Shown here piece by piece: positions 36,440 through 47,794 of a stretch of DNA of 64,000 nt. Origin of the DNA: Aedes albopictus (taxonomy: Eukaryota; Arthropoda; Insecta; Diptera; Culicidae); contig NC_085138.1 in NCBI RefSeq assembly GCF_035046485.1, positions 289,784,089-289,848,088 of the forward strand, given 5' to 3'. Each line of letters starts with the position of its first letter. The first letter of the stretch is position 1. A program made the translations under genes and the position numbers. The notes below the pieces were generated by a model. That model did no database searches. It was not told the origin of the DNA and was given only the letters and a program-made list of their open reading frames with translations.

Positions 36440-36885
36440 CTAGTTGGAAGCAGTTAGGACTAGGGTTCGGTTTGGTAGATTTTTCACCGCAACGCAACCC
36501 AAAAAGGCGATCTACCCACGCTACGGGCTCCGTTAAAGATCGAGCATATTTTAAACCCCCTCAACCATTCATCCCTCAGCACGGGTCGCCTGACACCTTG
36601 GATTGGGGTTACCTGTTTGGTGGACTTTTACCACCGGAACAGGTGATCCGTAGTGCTTTTCTAAGCCGGCAGCTACACGGGCAAATTGATGTTTGTAGGA
36701 AGTTTTTTGTTCAGATGTTTGTATGTTCTGTGACTACTTCTCAGCAACTAGAGCCACCTCACAAAAAAGCTTAAGTTTCTGTAAGTTTTATAAAATATCC
36801 TTGACCACACAAATTTGTAATAAATATAGAATCCTTGAAAAAGATGTTAAATATATCGAAACGTCGGACATAGAAACAAACTAAT
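36440..36885 (+). mobile_element. Probable retroelement untranslated/3' region
   Basis: It contains GGTGGACTTTTACCACCGG...AACAGGTGATCCGTAGTGC and TTCTAAGCCGGCAGC, which I recall as repeated sequence in Aedes, and ends with TATCGAAACGTCGGACATAG, a motif found near LINE 3' ends. A 119-codon frame (36,415-36,774) overlaps but has no recognised domain and uneven composition. Confidence 0.35.
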
Positions 36886-37189
36886 TTTTGATTTGTTAAG
36901 AGACTGTTACGCCGCCAACATATCACTGCTAGTTTGTGTTCTTCCGTGAGTGAGCTTCTTTCGAACAGCTATAGCAACAATCACACAGTCTTCGTACACT
37001 TAGCAGTCACTTTATTCACTTCAAAAACGGAAACTTTTTCTACATTAGCTTTTCATATATTAATTATAATTAAAACTCCTTTCATCACTGCAAAGAATGC
37101 TGTAAAGAACTACGAGACACAGCATGGCTGCAGCTCCTAAAGAAATCGAAGAAAAAAGAGTATCTTTGGAGACGGATGGGTCACATTAG

Positions 37190-37690
37190 CCCAGCCGAAA
37201 AAACTGACCATTACAACCTGTTCTAGACCAGCGAGGTTGCATCCAGAAAGACGAAAATGCCATCTTCAAAGGGTTAAGAAAGCTCAAGGTAATTTGAAGA
37301 GAAAAAATGCAGGAGAACCTTCCGAAGAAATCGTGAGAGGAACTTCCGAAAGTTCGTGAAAAACTCCTCAAAAATCTTTGGAGGAGCTCTAGTAGAAATC
37401 CTGTAGCAACTCTGGGAAAAATCTCCTGGGAAAGTTTCATGCGAAACAACGGATGAAGTTATAGAAAATTTTCAAGCGAACTCCGAGGGCAACTCTATGA
37501 TAAATTTTGTAACAGCACCTGCGATACGAAAATTTCTTTGCGCTAAACGCAGCAAGAACTCCGGGAAAATCTCACGAGTGACTCATGCAGCAATATAGAA
37601 AAAAATCCTTTGGAAGAAATTCTGTAAGACCCTCGTGAAAAACTCCAGGAGATATCGATCGAAATTTGGGAATTCTGAAGGATTCTTAAA
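37190..37690. repeat. Degenerate minisatellite left of copy A
   Basis: Irregular AAATCCTG / GGAAAAATCTC / AACTCCGGG units, the same style as at 54-64 kb. The large element that follows interrupts this block, which resumes at ~40,575. Confidence 0.65.
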
Positions 37691-38744
37691 GAAAAAACCC
37701 TAATTAATCCACCTAGCGGTGATGGTGCCTTTCTCATGCTTTAAAATATCCTTTCAACAAAACTCGAGCAACATGTAGATGACATTGACATAAATACAAA
37801 ATGAAAACTGCTTGCTAAATCTACTCAATATGGATACATTTTATATTAGCATAACATCCAATATTCAGAAAATATAAGACAACGATCCAAAACTCAAACC
37901 AAACAAGTGTCATGAAGCCGCAAAATTTTGAAACGTCATTTTAGATTTTCCGGTCATCATTTTATGACTCCGGATATCTACCCCAACTAAACTAACCGCC
38001 ATCTTGAACATTGAGACACCATCTTGGATGTTCTGGTATTCATTTTTGGACTCTGCACCTAAAATTACATATAATAGTCGCCGTATTGAATTTTGGCATG
38101 TCGTTTATGATTTTCTGGTTACGAGTTTTGGACGAAGACCGGCATTCTTCCCCATTCTAACTATAGTCATATTGCAGACCTTGTGAAACAGCGCACAGCT
38201 TGGGTATTCTGATTACAAATTTTGAATTCTGGACATATTTTCATACAAAATATGCCCATAATGCAAGAATTAAAAATCCTATAAAATAGGCACTAACTTG
38301 AATACTGGGCCATTATCTTGGACTTTGGACAGCTATCTTGGATACTCTGGTGGACTCCAAACAAATTTCCCATACCAAATACACTTATTTTACATAGTTT
38401 TAGAGCTCAAAATTCCTTAAACAGCCACCATCTTCTGTTTACGCGATCAAATTCTTATTTTTCCATTCAACGTTGACCAATCCTGCTATAACTTTACACC
38501 TTAGGAATTTGAAATGGTACGATTTGATGAGATCGCTTTAGTTTTGTCTATATTTTGTTCTCATATATGAGAACTTAGACCTTTTCGTCACTGTTGTTCA
38601 TACCTAATGTTTATCAGGCCATTAAACAAAGCCACGATTTAATTTTTCACATGAACGTTGGTTCTGCTACACAACAGCTGGTCTCTAATGTGATCTAAGG
38701 CTATTTTCTTGCTGACCGTTCATTAGATTATCAAAAAATATGCG

Positions 38745-40215
38745 ATCTGATGTGTCGTATGTATGGGTTTGGTTCATTTTAATACTTGGTAATTTCCGGT
38801 GGGATAGCCGGATCTGATTCCATGAGTCATGGACCATGACACTACCGGTTGTCCCAATTATGGTCTGAGAATATTTTATTGCTATTTATTCACCTTTACC
38901 TAATCACCGCGATTTGATATATCGCATGAATGGGTTTGCTTCACTCTTACTTCTAACCACTTTCGAAGCCACAGCTGGACCCGCAACACTACCGGGAATC
39001 TAATGTGGTCTGACCCTATTTTTCCATCAGGTTGTCGATAAGTCGTGATCAGTCTTCGTTCTACTGCTCGTGTTGTGTGTAGGTAAGATCTTACCTCGAG
39101 GTAACGATAGCGCACGAATGTAACAAAGCCGACTGCGGCAACGAAATGAAGGTAGTAAAAAGTGTCGAATGTTTACATGACTGGTCGTGATTCGATGTAC
39201 CGCATCCATGGGTTTGGTTAAATTTTACATTTACTACCCGGATCTGATTCCGGGTAACTACCGGCTGAACCAAATATGGTCTAACATTATTGTTTTGTTA
39301 ACTGCTCATCGGTTAACCAAAAACGCTGCAAATTGAAGGTGTCACATGCAGGGTTTGACAATTTCGACGGGACTTTCTCAACCAATTCCGGACCACTACC
39401 AGTGACGTAAGGCTATTTTCTAGCTAACTGTTCATCAGGTTATCGCAAAAGCCACGATTTGATGTGTCACATGCCTGGATTTGGTTCACTTTTACATTTG
39501 GCCTCTTCCGGCCACTCAAAACGAATTCCGAAACACTTGCTGACCGTTCATTAGGTAATCTAAAAAGCCGCTGTTTGATGTGACGCATATACGGGTTTGT
39601 TTCTCTTTCAGATTTAACCACTTCGGCTGGAACCCCGGAACGGGTTCCGGAACACTACTGGTTCAGATATGATCTGAGATGGTTTTCCTGCTCATTGTCC
39701 ATCAGGTCATCGAAAATGCCGTGGTTTGATGTGTCGCATGTATGGGTTTGGTTCAATTGTATTTTTGGCCACTTCCAGCGGGACGACTAGAACCGGTTCC
39801 GGAACACTACCGGTTCAGATATGGTCTGAGATGATTTTCCTGCTCATTGTCCATCAGGTCATCTAAAATGCCGTGGTTTGATGTGTCGCTTGCATGGGCT
39901 TGGTACAATTGTATATTTGGACACTTACAGCGGGACGCCCAGAACCGGTTCGGGAACACTACCGGTTCAGATATGGTCTGAGACTATTTTCCTGCTTACC
40001 GCTCATCAGGTTATCGAAAATGCCGTGGTTTGATGTGTCTCATGCATGGCTTTGGTTCACTTTGATATTTGCCAATTCCGGCGGGACACCCGGAACCGGT
40101 TCCGGAACACTACCGGTTCAGATATGGTCTTAGACTATTTTTCTGCTTACCGCTCATCAGGTTATCGAAAATGCCGTGGTTTGATGTGTCGCATGCATAG
40201 GTTTGATGCATTTTC
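38745..40215 (+). repeat. ~150-bp tandem repeat inside copy A
   Basis: Units marked by TTTGATGTGTCGCATG occur near 38,752, 38,912, 39,190, 39,340, 39,460, 39,572, 39,725, 39,875, 40,030 and 40,182. The four rightmost are most alike, consistent with recent local expansion at that side. Confidence 0.85.
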
Positions 40216-40396
40216 ATATCTGGTCCCTGCTTGGGGTACCGTTCCGGAACACCTAAATGGCCATATCTCCGGAACGGCTGAACCGATCCGAACCATTTTC
40301 AATAGGAAACAATGGGACCAGATTCCGCGTCGAATGAACCGTCGGTCATTGAAATCGGATGAGGTTTACTGCCAAAAAGTGATGTGAGTTTTTTTG

Positions 40397-40437
40397 TACA
40401 CACACATACACACACACACATACACACACACAGACAT
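40397..40437. repeat. CA microsatellite
   Basis: ACACACATACACACACACAC-type tract. The matching GT-rich tract in copy B is at ~56,293-56,345. Confidence 0.9.
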
Positions 40438-40574
40438 CACCTCAATTCGTCGAGCTGAGTCGATTGGTATATAAGACTTGACCCCTCCGGAGGCTCTATC
40501 AAATTTTCGTTTTTGGAGTGAACATATAGCCTTTCGGTACACCTTGGTGTACGAGAAAGGCAAAAATGACGTAG

Positions 40575-40720
40575 AAAAATCTGGAAGGAATCCCGTAAAA
40601 AAATCCTGGAGGCATTACAAGACAAAAGAAGTTCCAGAAAGAAACCCCGATGGAATTTTGGAAAAAATGCTTGTATTTCTAGACGGCTTCAAACTACCAG
40701 ATCCATCCGTGTCCACATAA
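40575..40720. repeat. Degenerate minisatellite right of copy A
   Basis: AAATCTGGAAGGAATCCCG and AATCCTGGAGGC-type units. Together with 37,190-37,690 this shows copy A sits inside minisatellite DNA. Confidence 0.6.
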
Positions 40721-43020
40721 AATTTACAGCATCTTATCGGAATCGTTCGAAGGCCGGAAATTCTGCTAGATCTGGGAGCGCTTCTCACGTTCCTCTATAG
40801 CACGATTATTAAGATTCGTTCTAGATTCATCATCTTAATTTAATTTTTCTACATGTGTATTTTAAAGTTGTGAAACCCACTTGGAAAACGTAAAATTTAA
40901 ATATTCACCCTTCCTTCTATTCAATGTTGCAGCTGTTATTTCCATATGCGAGACCTTACAAGATGTTTTTTTTTCTAAAATCGGGCTCCAAGTACTGTTG
41001 CAATCATTGAATAGAATTTTACTATGAGTTTAATTTAATGATCAAATATAATTTTGACGATTGTTACCCGTTTTTATTATGTTTAAGACTTTATTTTAAA
41101 AATACTCAACATAGTCGATAAATATTTTGGAGACCTTTGTCAGGTTTCGAATGTCCTCCAAAATATCCGCGTTTTCTCCGCCACAAAAAAGCGAGATCGA
41201 TTTCTTTTGGCTACGCTAAAAAATCTCACCCCATAACTTTTGCCTTCGTTACCAATTTGTCTCGCCCGCATTCCTGCGGTACGAATCTGTACGCACGGGG
41301 TGGCGGTGATAATTACTACATCACCATCGTGATTGCACTCCATCAATTTTAAGGCAATTGGAATTAATTATCTCAGTTTGTACATGTGCGACTTTGGTTC
41401 CGCCGCTTTGCGCAGCTTCACCCCGCCGCCGCTGCCGCATTGCCCGTACTAAATGTCGGTCATGCCAAAGACCGCGGGCAAGAAACCAGGTTCGAGTTTG
41501 GCATGAATTTGTTACAAATTCCCCTTCCGCCTGTTTGTGTTCACTTATATGGGGTGGATCTTGGCACATTAGTCCAGAAAGCAAGTTTACGGCGAAGAAT
41601 GCGTCAAGGAGTCGATATCTATCCATTTCTCCTTTAGAGTTTGTGCTGTATACAATAAAGAGGCTTTTTTCGACAAGCGTTGGGGTCCAAAAAAATCAAT
41701 ATGAATTGCTTTTTGTCCTCATAAATTTACTATTTACTTTCCTTGACCTGAAATAAGGTATCACTGCCAACAGGGTATCGTAGTGTTAATAAATAAATTA
41801 CAAATTACAATTTAGACCATTGGAGATATTGATAGCGCAAGTTGTTTCACTGGACGCTACCATAAATCTGCGGTGGTTCGTCTGTCGGTAGCTTGTAGCA
41901 CCTATCGAACCGTTTTTGCGCACCTATCGTTATCGGGTGGGCTCTCTGGGTCTGAATCTGACATCACACAACAGCAGTCCCGTACAGCCGGAGGCCACCG
42001 ATGCGGTGTGCTTGGCTATCACGCGCTATCGGTGGCAGGTCCTATTATGGCCAAGACACGCACGGCGGCTACTGAAGCGTTGAATAATTAAAATGTAAAA
42101 CGTTCGGGACCAACAGCGGAGAGAGCCACAGAGAAAAAAATAACGAAATGTGCGCTGATCTCCCACCGCAGCGATGCTGACACAATCTTGAGGAAGTCAC
42201 ATTTTTCCTCCGAGTGAATTTGACAAAACGATCGTGACGTTATAATTTTGGTGCCCCCTGGAGACGTTCCCTTTCGGGGGTTTGCTCGAAACGCCTCAAC
42301 CGAGGTGTCTTTCGCAGAAGAAGATCTTTCCCGCACGTTTGCCAACAGCAGTAGACAGACGCATTCCAGGCGGTCGCTTCTTTAGTGACACTGTAAATGG
42401 TCAGCGCAAAACAAATTCCCCGTGACTGGACCGAAATAGATAAACTTTATTACTCGGTCCCACAGCGCACTCAACCGAGCTTGTACTCTATCTCCTCTGT
42501 CAGAAATGTGTCCTCTGCCCGCTCAATGCTGCTTCTCTGGTGGCGGCAGGGCAATACCGCAGATGCTTTTGTTGGGCATGCCGTTCCATTTCAACGTGGA
42601 TACACGACGAAAAAGATCACACACTGAATAAGGACAGATGCTCGTGGGAGACTGACATGAAAAATTCCTACCAAGATAATGGATAAAACATTTTAAAAGA
42701 AATCGTTGCCTAACGTACAAAGAGTTGCGATGAGTTCAGGAAGTGGAACTGGAGTTCAGTATAGCTTCCACGATAGCTTTGGCAACTTCTTCCAGTTGTC
42801 CCAAACTCTTCTTAACTCGTTAACCACCAAGATGTCACACAATTAAAATCTTCAAATAATTTTTATCAATACACGGGTAAAAGTCTGCTCCCAAAAATCA
42901 TAAAAACGACTCATGATTTCATGAGCCTAGTACATTTTCGTTTTATAAAAATACACCATGATTTGTAATCATGATAGTATGATCCATTGTCTCGTAACGC
43001 TACCAATGCGTTACTTTTTT
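40721..43020. other. Unrecognised stretch, no supported gene
   Basis: Less repetitive than its surroundings and G+C-richer around 41.2-42.6 kb. ORFs of 60-132 codons occur on both strands but overlap heavily and show no domain. TAATAAATAAATTACAAATT at ~41,787 resembles a retroelement or mRNA 3' end. I cannot say whether a gene is present. Confidence 0.35.
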
Positions 43021-43027
43021 CCTGAAA

Positions 43028-43410
43028 TCATAAAGCTAAATCATATTTTTGAGATTTTGAATCATGGTTTCGGGTGCGTATTGCTTATGAATCTGACAGA
43101 TTCTGTAGGACCATGAAGCTAAATCATGTTTTGGGTATTTCGAATCATGGTTTCGGGTGCACATCGCTTATGAATCTGAGGACCATAAAGCTAAATCATG
43201 TTATTGAGATTTCGAATCATGGTTTCGGGTGCGCATCGCTTATGAATCTGACAGATATTCTAGGACCATGAAGTTAAATCATGTTTTGGAGATTTCTAAT
43301 CATGGTTTCGGGTGCGCATCGCTTATGAATCTGAGGACCATGAAGCTAAATCAAGTTATTGAAATTTCGAATCATGGTTTCGGGTGCGTATCGCTTATGA
43401 GTCTGGTGGA
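43028..43410 (+). repeat. Tandem repeat with alternating 83/72-bp units
   Basis: GAATCATGGTTTCGGGTGC recurs at about 43,059, 43,142, 43,214, 43,297 and 43,369. The spacing alternates 83, 72, 83, 72 because every second unit carries an extra ~11 bp (ACAGATTCTG-like), so the true unit is a ~155-bp dimer. Confidence 0.9.
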
Positions 43411-43534
43411 TTAAAAAAAAAAAAAATAAAAAAATTGCCGCCATTTCGGAGGTGGTTTAATGATGACCCAATAGCAAAATATGTTTCTGTAGTAATTACT
43501 ATGATGAATATTCAATAGCACAGAAAGATGTGAC

Positions 43535-43885
43535 TCGGATGGTGCTGGTGTCGTTTGACCGGAACAGGAACGAAGCCGTAACGAGATCGAACGGATCCGG
43601 GGCGAGGAATGACAGCCGCAGCCGGTTGAGCTGGAATGGGAATGATGGCGTGCAATCGAATGTTTACTTACACATTATTTTTTTCAATCGTTAGGAAGAA
43701 ATTTCAACAGGCTTTTTTTACTCACGTCGTTTTTATGCGGCCGAAACTATGCAGTCGGGATGTGGCTGGTGTCGTTTGACGGCGCCGGAACTGGAAACAA
43801 ACGAAGTCGGAACGGAATTGGACAAGGAATGGCAGCCACGTTTGAGCTAGAACAAGAACGATGGTGTGCAATCGAATTTAGAAAT
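43535..43885 (+). repeat. Diverged direct repeat pair
   Basis: Two segments (43,535-43,665 and 43,745-43,880) share GCTGGTGTCGTTTGAC, GGAATGACAGCC / GGAATGGCAGCC and GTGCAATCGAAT. They look like two old copies of one unit. Confidence 0.65.
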
Positions 43886-44691
43886 TAGTAAAAACAACGT
43901 AAGAAAACATTTTCGGCACATTTTACTTACCAGTTTCTTTGAGATAATGGTTTCACGAAGAACACACTAGAACGCTAATAACAAAAAAAAGTGATATAAC
44001 TATTGTATTTTAAACTATATTTCCATTAAAATAATAGCTTTTTTCATTTTTTCCACCAATCACCAACGATACCACACACTGAATGATCACGTTTTGACAG
44101 ATGTGCGGAGTGCGCGTAACGCTTGATAATTTTCATGAGTTCAAGCTCATAAAAATGGTTGCAACAAATCATGATATTAGTTGCTCAGATTATGAAATTA
44201 TGATTCGTGGAATCGATCGGCGTGAAAATTTGAATGCGGGGGATTTTAGGGCAGGGAAAGATACTTAACATGGTCTGAGACCCCACCCGTCACGAGAAAG
44301 GAGAGCCTCATACAAATGAATTTTCGGGGGACTTATTTTTAGAGCTGTATGTAAAAAAAAACGCAGTATGCATGCTGTATGACGTTTGCCGGAACAGCTA
44401 GTTTGATATAAAATTAAATATAATTAAAATACCAAGAATCTGGAACCCTTTAAAAGAAGTATCATAGTAACCCAGAAATATGTGTCAATGAATCATTAAA
44501 ATAACTTAAATGGCCGTTTCTAAATAAACAGATAGCACCACCGTATGCAAGTTCGACTGTACCGACTGTACTGTACATGCTATTTTTATGTTTTAATTTT
44601 TAACAAAGTGGGCACCGAAAACGCCAAGACGTAAAGTGAAAATTTTCATGTCATTTGTGTTCAACTACCTTACCGTCAAGACATAATCAAA

Positions 44692-46840
44692 ATGAGCTCA
44701 ACCGAAGCAGAATTCTTCGACTTTTCCGACTCAGAATTTGATAAGTATTTCAACGATGATCCCGCTCCTGACTCCGACGCAAGTGCCATGTCCAGTTCCG
44801 AAGCCGTCCCCACTGCAAGCGTATCATCAATTTTCAAACACGCTAACATTTCCAAAGGTAACACTTCTTCTAACGTTTGTTACGCTGGCCAATATACCGA
44901 ACCGTCCTCAAATTTCATTATTCTAGATGCCCCGATACAAAGAGGTACCGATGTTCATGCTGATTCAAGCTTCGATTCTACTACTGGTTGCGGTCTGCTT
45001 GTTTCTGTTTCCGCTAATAACGTCGACATGGCCTTCACAGCTAATGTCGAAATCAATGTTGCCTACAGTGCTGAAGCGAATCCTGCCAGACCCGATTCTT
45101 CAACAGCTGCAAGTAACCGTGTCGATTCCAATGGCAATCCTGACGCCGCGCAGCGTTCCGTTAACGAGTCTCGTGATACAGCCCCGGATGGTCGTCCCAG
45201 TCAACCAGCCGTCACACCAGATGCTAACGTTGGCTCAGATTCGAGTTCAGGATCGGATTCTGACACTAAGGACGAGGACCCGCTCGCAGAAATAGTATTT
45301 TCTCAAAGAAATCGATCTATGCTGAGCTTCCAAGGATTTTTGTACAATTTCGAAAGAAAGGTAAGACTTTTTTTAGAAATTTGAGCGTTTCTGTAAACCA
45401 AACGTTATGGCAATAACTAACAACCTACTTTTAACAGCATAATGATCGACATTACTGGGGATGTGCCAACCGGAAGCATTCGTGTAAGCAAAGTGAGAGC
45501 TGCAAAGCGCGTGCTGTTTCGGTAATCAAAGATGGTCATCATAATGTTCTATCACATGGCAAACATACGCATCAACCGAACCCGATAGACCGTATAGAGA
45601 AATGCTACAGATCGGAGCTGAAACGCCGTGCCACGGATACCAGTGACATCCCATCGAAAATAATTCGTGACGTGAAAAGCGAAACCACTCCACTGGTCCA
45701 ACCTCGTGCTTCAAAGAACGCTCAGAAAATGCTTGTTCGCAGAAGACGGGTAATGAACACCGGCGTACAAAAAGTGAGGGAGGTAGACGGAGAATTCGTT
45801 ATTCCGGAGGAGATTAAAATCACCATTGATGGCCAGCTTTTTTATCAGAAAGATGTGAAACAGGGAAATCTGCGTGTGCTTCTATTCACCACTTTACCGA
45901 ACATGCAGCGTCTCGGAAAAGCTGAATATTGGTTGGTAGATGGAACCTTTTCAACTTCTCCTTTGCAGTTCACGCAGTTATATTCCATTCACGCTCCCGT
46001 TGGCAGGGCGATAGTCGGCGGGTAGTTCCTCTGGTATTTTTTTCTGTTGAATTGATTGATTGATTTGTCTTTATTAGAGAGACTTTTTTTTTTTTTTCTG
46101 TTGAACAAGAAAACTAAAAAAATCTACAATCTTGCTTTTGAGACACTGTTGGACATGTGTCGAGAGAACAGCATCCTTTTGAAACCCAAATACGTACTTT
46201 CCGATTTTGAAAAGGCTGTAGTGAACACGATTCGTGACGTTCTGCCGGAAACAGAGTGTTTTGGTTGCTTCTTTCATTTTACCCAAAACCTCATACGGCA
46301 ACTGTCATCCCTTGGTCACAAGGTGGCATACTCAAACCAAACGGATGTCTACATGGCAGTAAAAAAATACAGGCACTGTCGTTTTTGCCGGCCGATAGAA
46401 TCGAAGCAGCTTATATCGAGCTGAAGACAACGCTACCGACTATCCTACAGAACTTCTTCGAATATTTTGAGCAGACTTACGTAACAGGAATTAACAATAA
46501 CGGAAGACCCCTGTTCCATCCAAGATTCTGGTCGAATAACAAGGCAGTGGTTAGCAAGATCCCGAAGTCGACTAACCACCTGGAAGCGTGGCATCGTCGT
46601 TGGACGGCATTGGTCGGGGCTAGCCATTTGTCGATGACCACACTCATCCGCGAGCTGAGGAAAGAGCAGCACGAAACAGAGGGAAAAATCTTGTGCGTTC
46701 TGCAAGGGGAGTCCGAACTACCGATGACCGAGTTGGATGCAAAAAATATGCAGAAGGGCATATCAGCAAACAAAGTTTCTGATTCCGACTTCATTCAAGG
46801 AATGGCACTGATATTGGCTTCAAAAAATCGCCGATCATAA
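44692..46840 (+). pseudogene. FLYWCH zinc-finger MULE transposase gene, one intron, disrupted
   Basis: Exon 1 (44,692-45,360) encodes an acidic Ser/Asp-rich N-terminus and the start of a FLYWCH finger (GFLYNFERK). A 77-bp GT-AG intron in phase 0 (45,361-45,437) is followed by the rest of the finger (HYWGCANRKHSCK, CKARAV, HGKHTH). Next comes a MULE transposase core: AEYWLVDGTF (first acidic residue), YVLSDFEKAV (second), GCFFHFTQNL and a C-terminal helical region ending in ASKNRRS. The family cuts and pastes Mutator-like DNA elements. Defects: an in-frame TAG at 46,023 with a local frame change, a 54-bp insertion at 46,052-46,105 and a frameshift in the A-run at 46,361. AATAAA lies at 46,884. 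The Met start follows ATAATCAAA. It was an autonomous-type transposase; the TIRs of its element were not found. Confidence 0.85.
46052..46105 (-). mobile_element. Minute retroposed 3'-end insertion in the MULE gene
   Basis: TTTTTTTCTGTTGAA is present on both sides (46,037-46,051 and 46,091-46,105), forming a 15-bp target duplication. The inserted piece, read on the minus strand, is a T/A-tailed TCTCTAATAAAGACAAATCA followed by ATCAATCAA. It matches the 3' tip of the retroelement tail at ~59,370-59,390. It is an extreme 5' truncation. Confidence 0.75.
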
Positions 46841-47035
46841 AACTTGTTTTTATTAATATTAAGTATTATTTCTATATCCATTGAATAAACCATTGAATTA
46901 CAATTGCAGTATTTAAATGAGCGTAAAATAAATAATATAAAAAAAACGAAACCTTTGCATTGGTCTTTTTTAGTTAATCTGGGGAGAAAAAACATGATTT
47001 TCATCTGTACATCTTTGGGAAAAAATAAGACCTTA

Positions 47036-47282
47036 ACTGCCCATGTTCGCATAGTTGACGAAATCACCATTGACAATGCAATGTGAGCATACACAAGCTA
47101 ATATCTAACGCATGTGCATATTTGTGACCAGTTTTTATTTCTATAGAGCACAAGATCTATCCTTAAATTAGGTATATGCCAACTTGGAAGAAATCTTAAA
47201 CTTCGTAAAACTCTTTGTAAAATTTCAATAGTGTGCTGATGACTACAGTGGCGATTACGTCGACTATGCGAATATGGGCAGT
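47036..47282. mobile_element. PIF/Harbinger-like MITE (247 bp), TTA target duplication
   Basis: Ends ACTGCCCATGTTCGCATAGT and its near-exact inverse (TIR ~31 bp) are flanked by TTA at 47,033-47,035 and 47,283-47,285. No coding capacity. Confidence 0.85.
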
Positions 47283-47349
47283 TTACATATTCCTCATAAT
47301 GCAATGTCCCGTTCACGTTCTCTTCTGTATACTGTCATTAAAAAGACTC

Positions 47350-47410
47350 GAGTTGTATCACATTTCCCGGAATACCACTTCCCGGAGTGACATTTCCCGG
47401 AATGATCAGT
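47350..47410 (+). repeat. Three-copy ~20-bp repeat
   Basis: CATTTCCCGGAATACCA, CACTTCCCGGAGTGA and CATTTCCCGGAATGA in tandem. Confidence 0.8.
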
Positions 47411-47467
47411 ATCGTGGAATGCGGTATCAGGCACTTTAATGCTAATGGCGAGCACTGAGCAGCCTAG

Positions 47468-47588
47468 TTGAATGGTTTGATTACGATATATGCATACACC
47501 TCGAAAGAATAGCCTATTTTTAAAAGAAGGAAAAATCTCATATTTGAGAGTTATTAGTATATGCATAGATTATCATTAAACCATTCAA
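47468..47588. mobile_element. Small MITE (121 bp)
   Basis: TTGAATGGTTTGATTACGAT at the left and its inverse (with one or two changes) at the right. CTAG flanks both ends (47,464-47,467 and 47,589-47,592); because CTAG is itself palindromic, the exact target duplication is uncertain. Confidence 0.75.
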
Positions 47589-47658
47589 CTAGTCCACTAT
47601 ACAGTATTTTTGGAGGTCACAATACTAGCACTCTCATTGTGCCCAAACAATTCAACAA

Positions 47659-47787
47659 TTTAATGTTTTCAGCCTTTTGTTATTTCATCCTTTTGTTATT
47701 TCAGCCTTTTGTTACATATCCATAATTTCAGCCTTTCGTATTCAGCCTTTTGTGCATTCAGCCATTTGTAATTCAGCCTTATGTTAC
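47659..47787 (+). repeat. TTCAGCCTTTTGTTAT minisatellite
   Basis: About seven irregular units of TTCAGCC(T/A)TT(T/C)(G/T)T separated by short A/T spacers. Confidence 0.85.
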
Positions 47788-47794
47788 CCTCCCG

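Larger units (their letters stand above)
37697..40575 (+). mobile_element. Large repeat element, copy A (~2.9 kb)
   Basis: The ends are inverted around a GCCTTTCTC core: CCCTAATTAATCCACCTAGC...GGTGCCTTTCTC on the left, and GTACGAGAAAGGCAAAAA on the right. The inner left part has CATCTTGG / GTCGCCGTATTG phrases. The right part is about ten imperfect ~150-bp tandem units (GTGTCGCATGCATGGGTTTG, GGAACACTACCGGTTCAGAT). A CA-rich microsatellite precedes the right end. An inverted second copy is at 56,160-59,372. No transposase was found, so it is presumably a non-autonomous TIR element. Confidence 0.8.

Noticed and set aside
36415..36774. 119-codon ORF as a gene
   Set aside because: Lies in sequence resembling retroelement untranslated DNA; composition and lack of domain do not support coding.
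41358..41756. 132-codon ORF as a gene
   Set aside because: No recognisable domain, overlapping ORFs of similar length in other frames, and a hydrophobic, low-quality tail.
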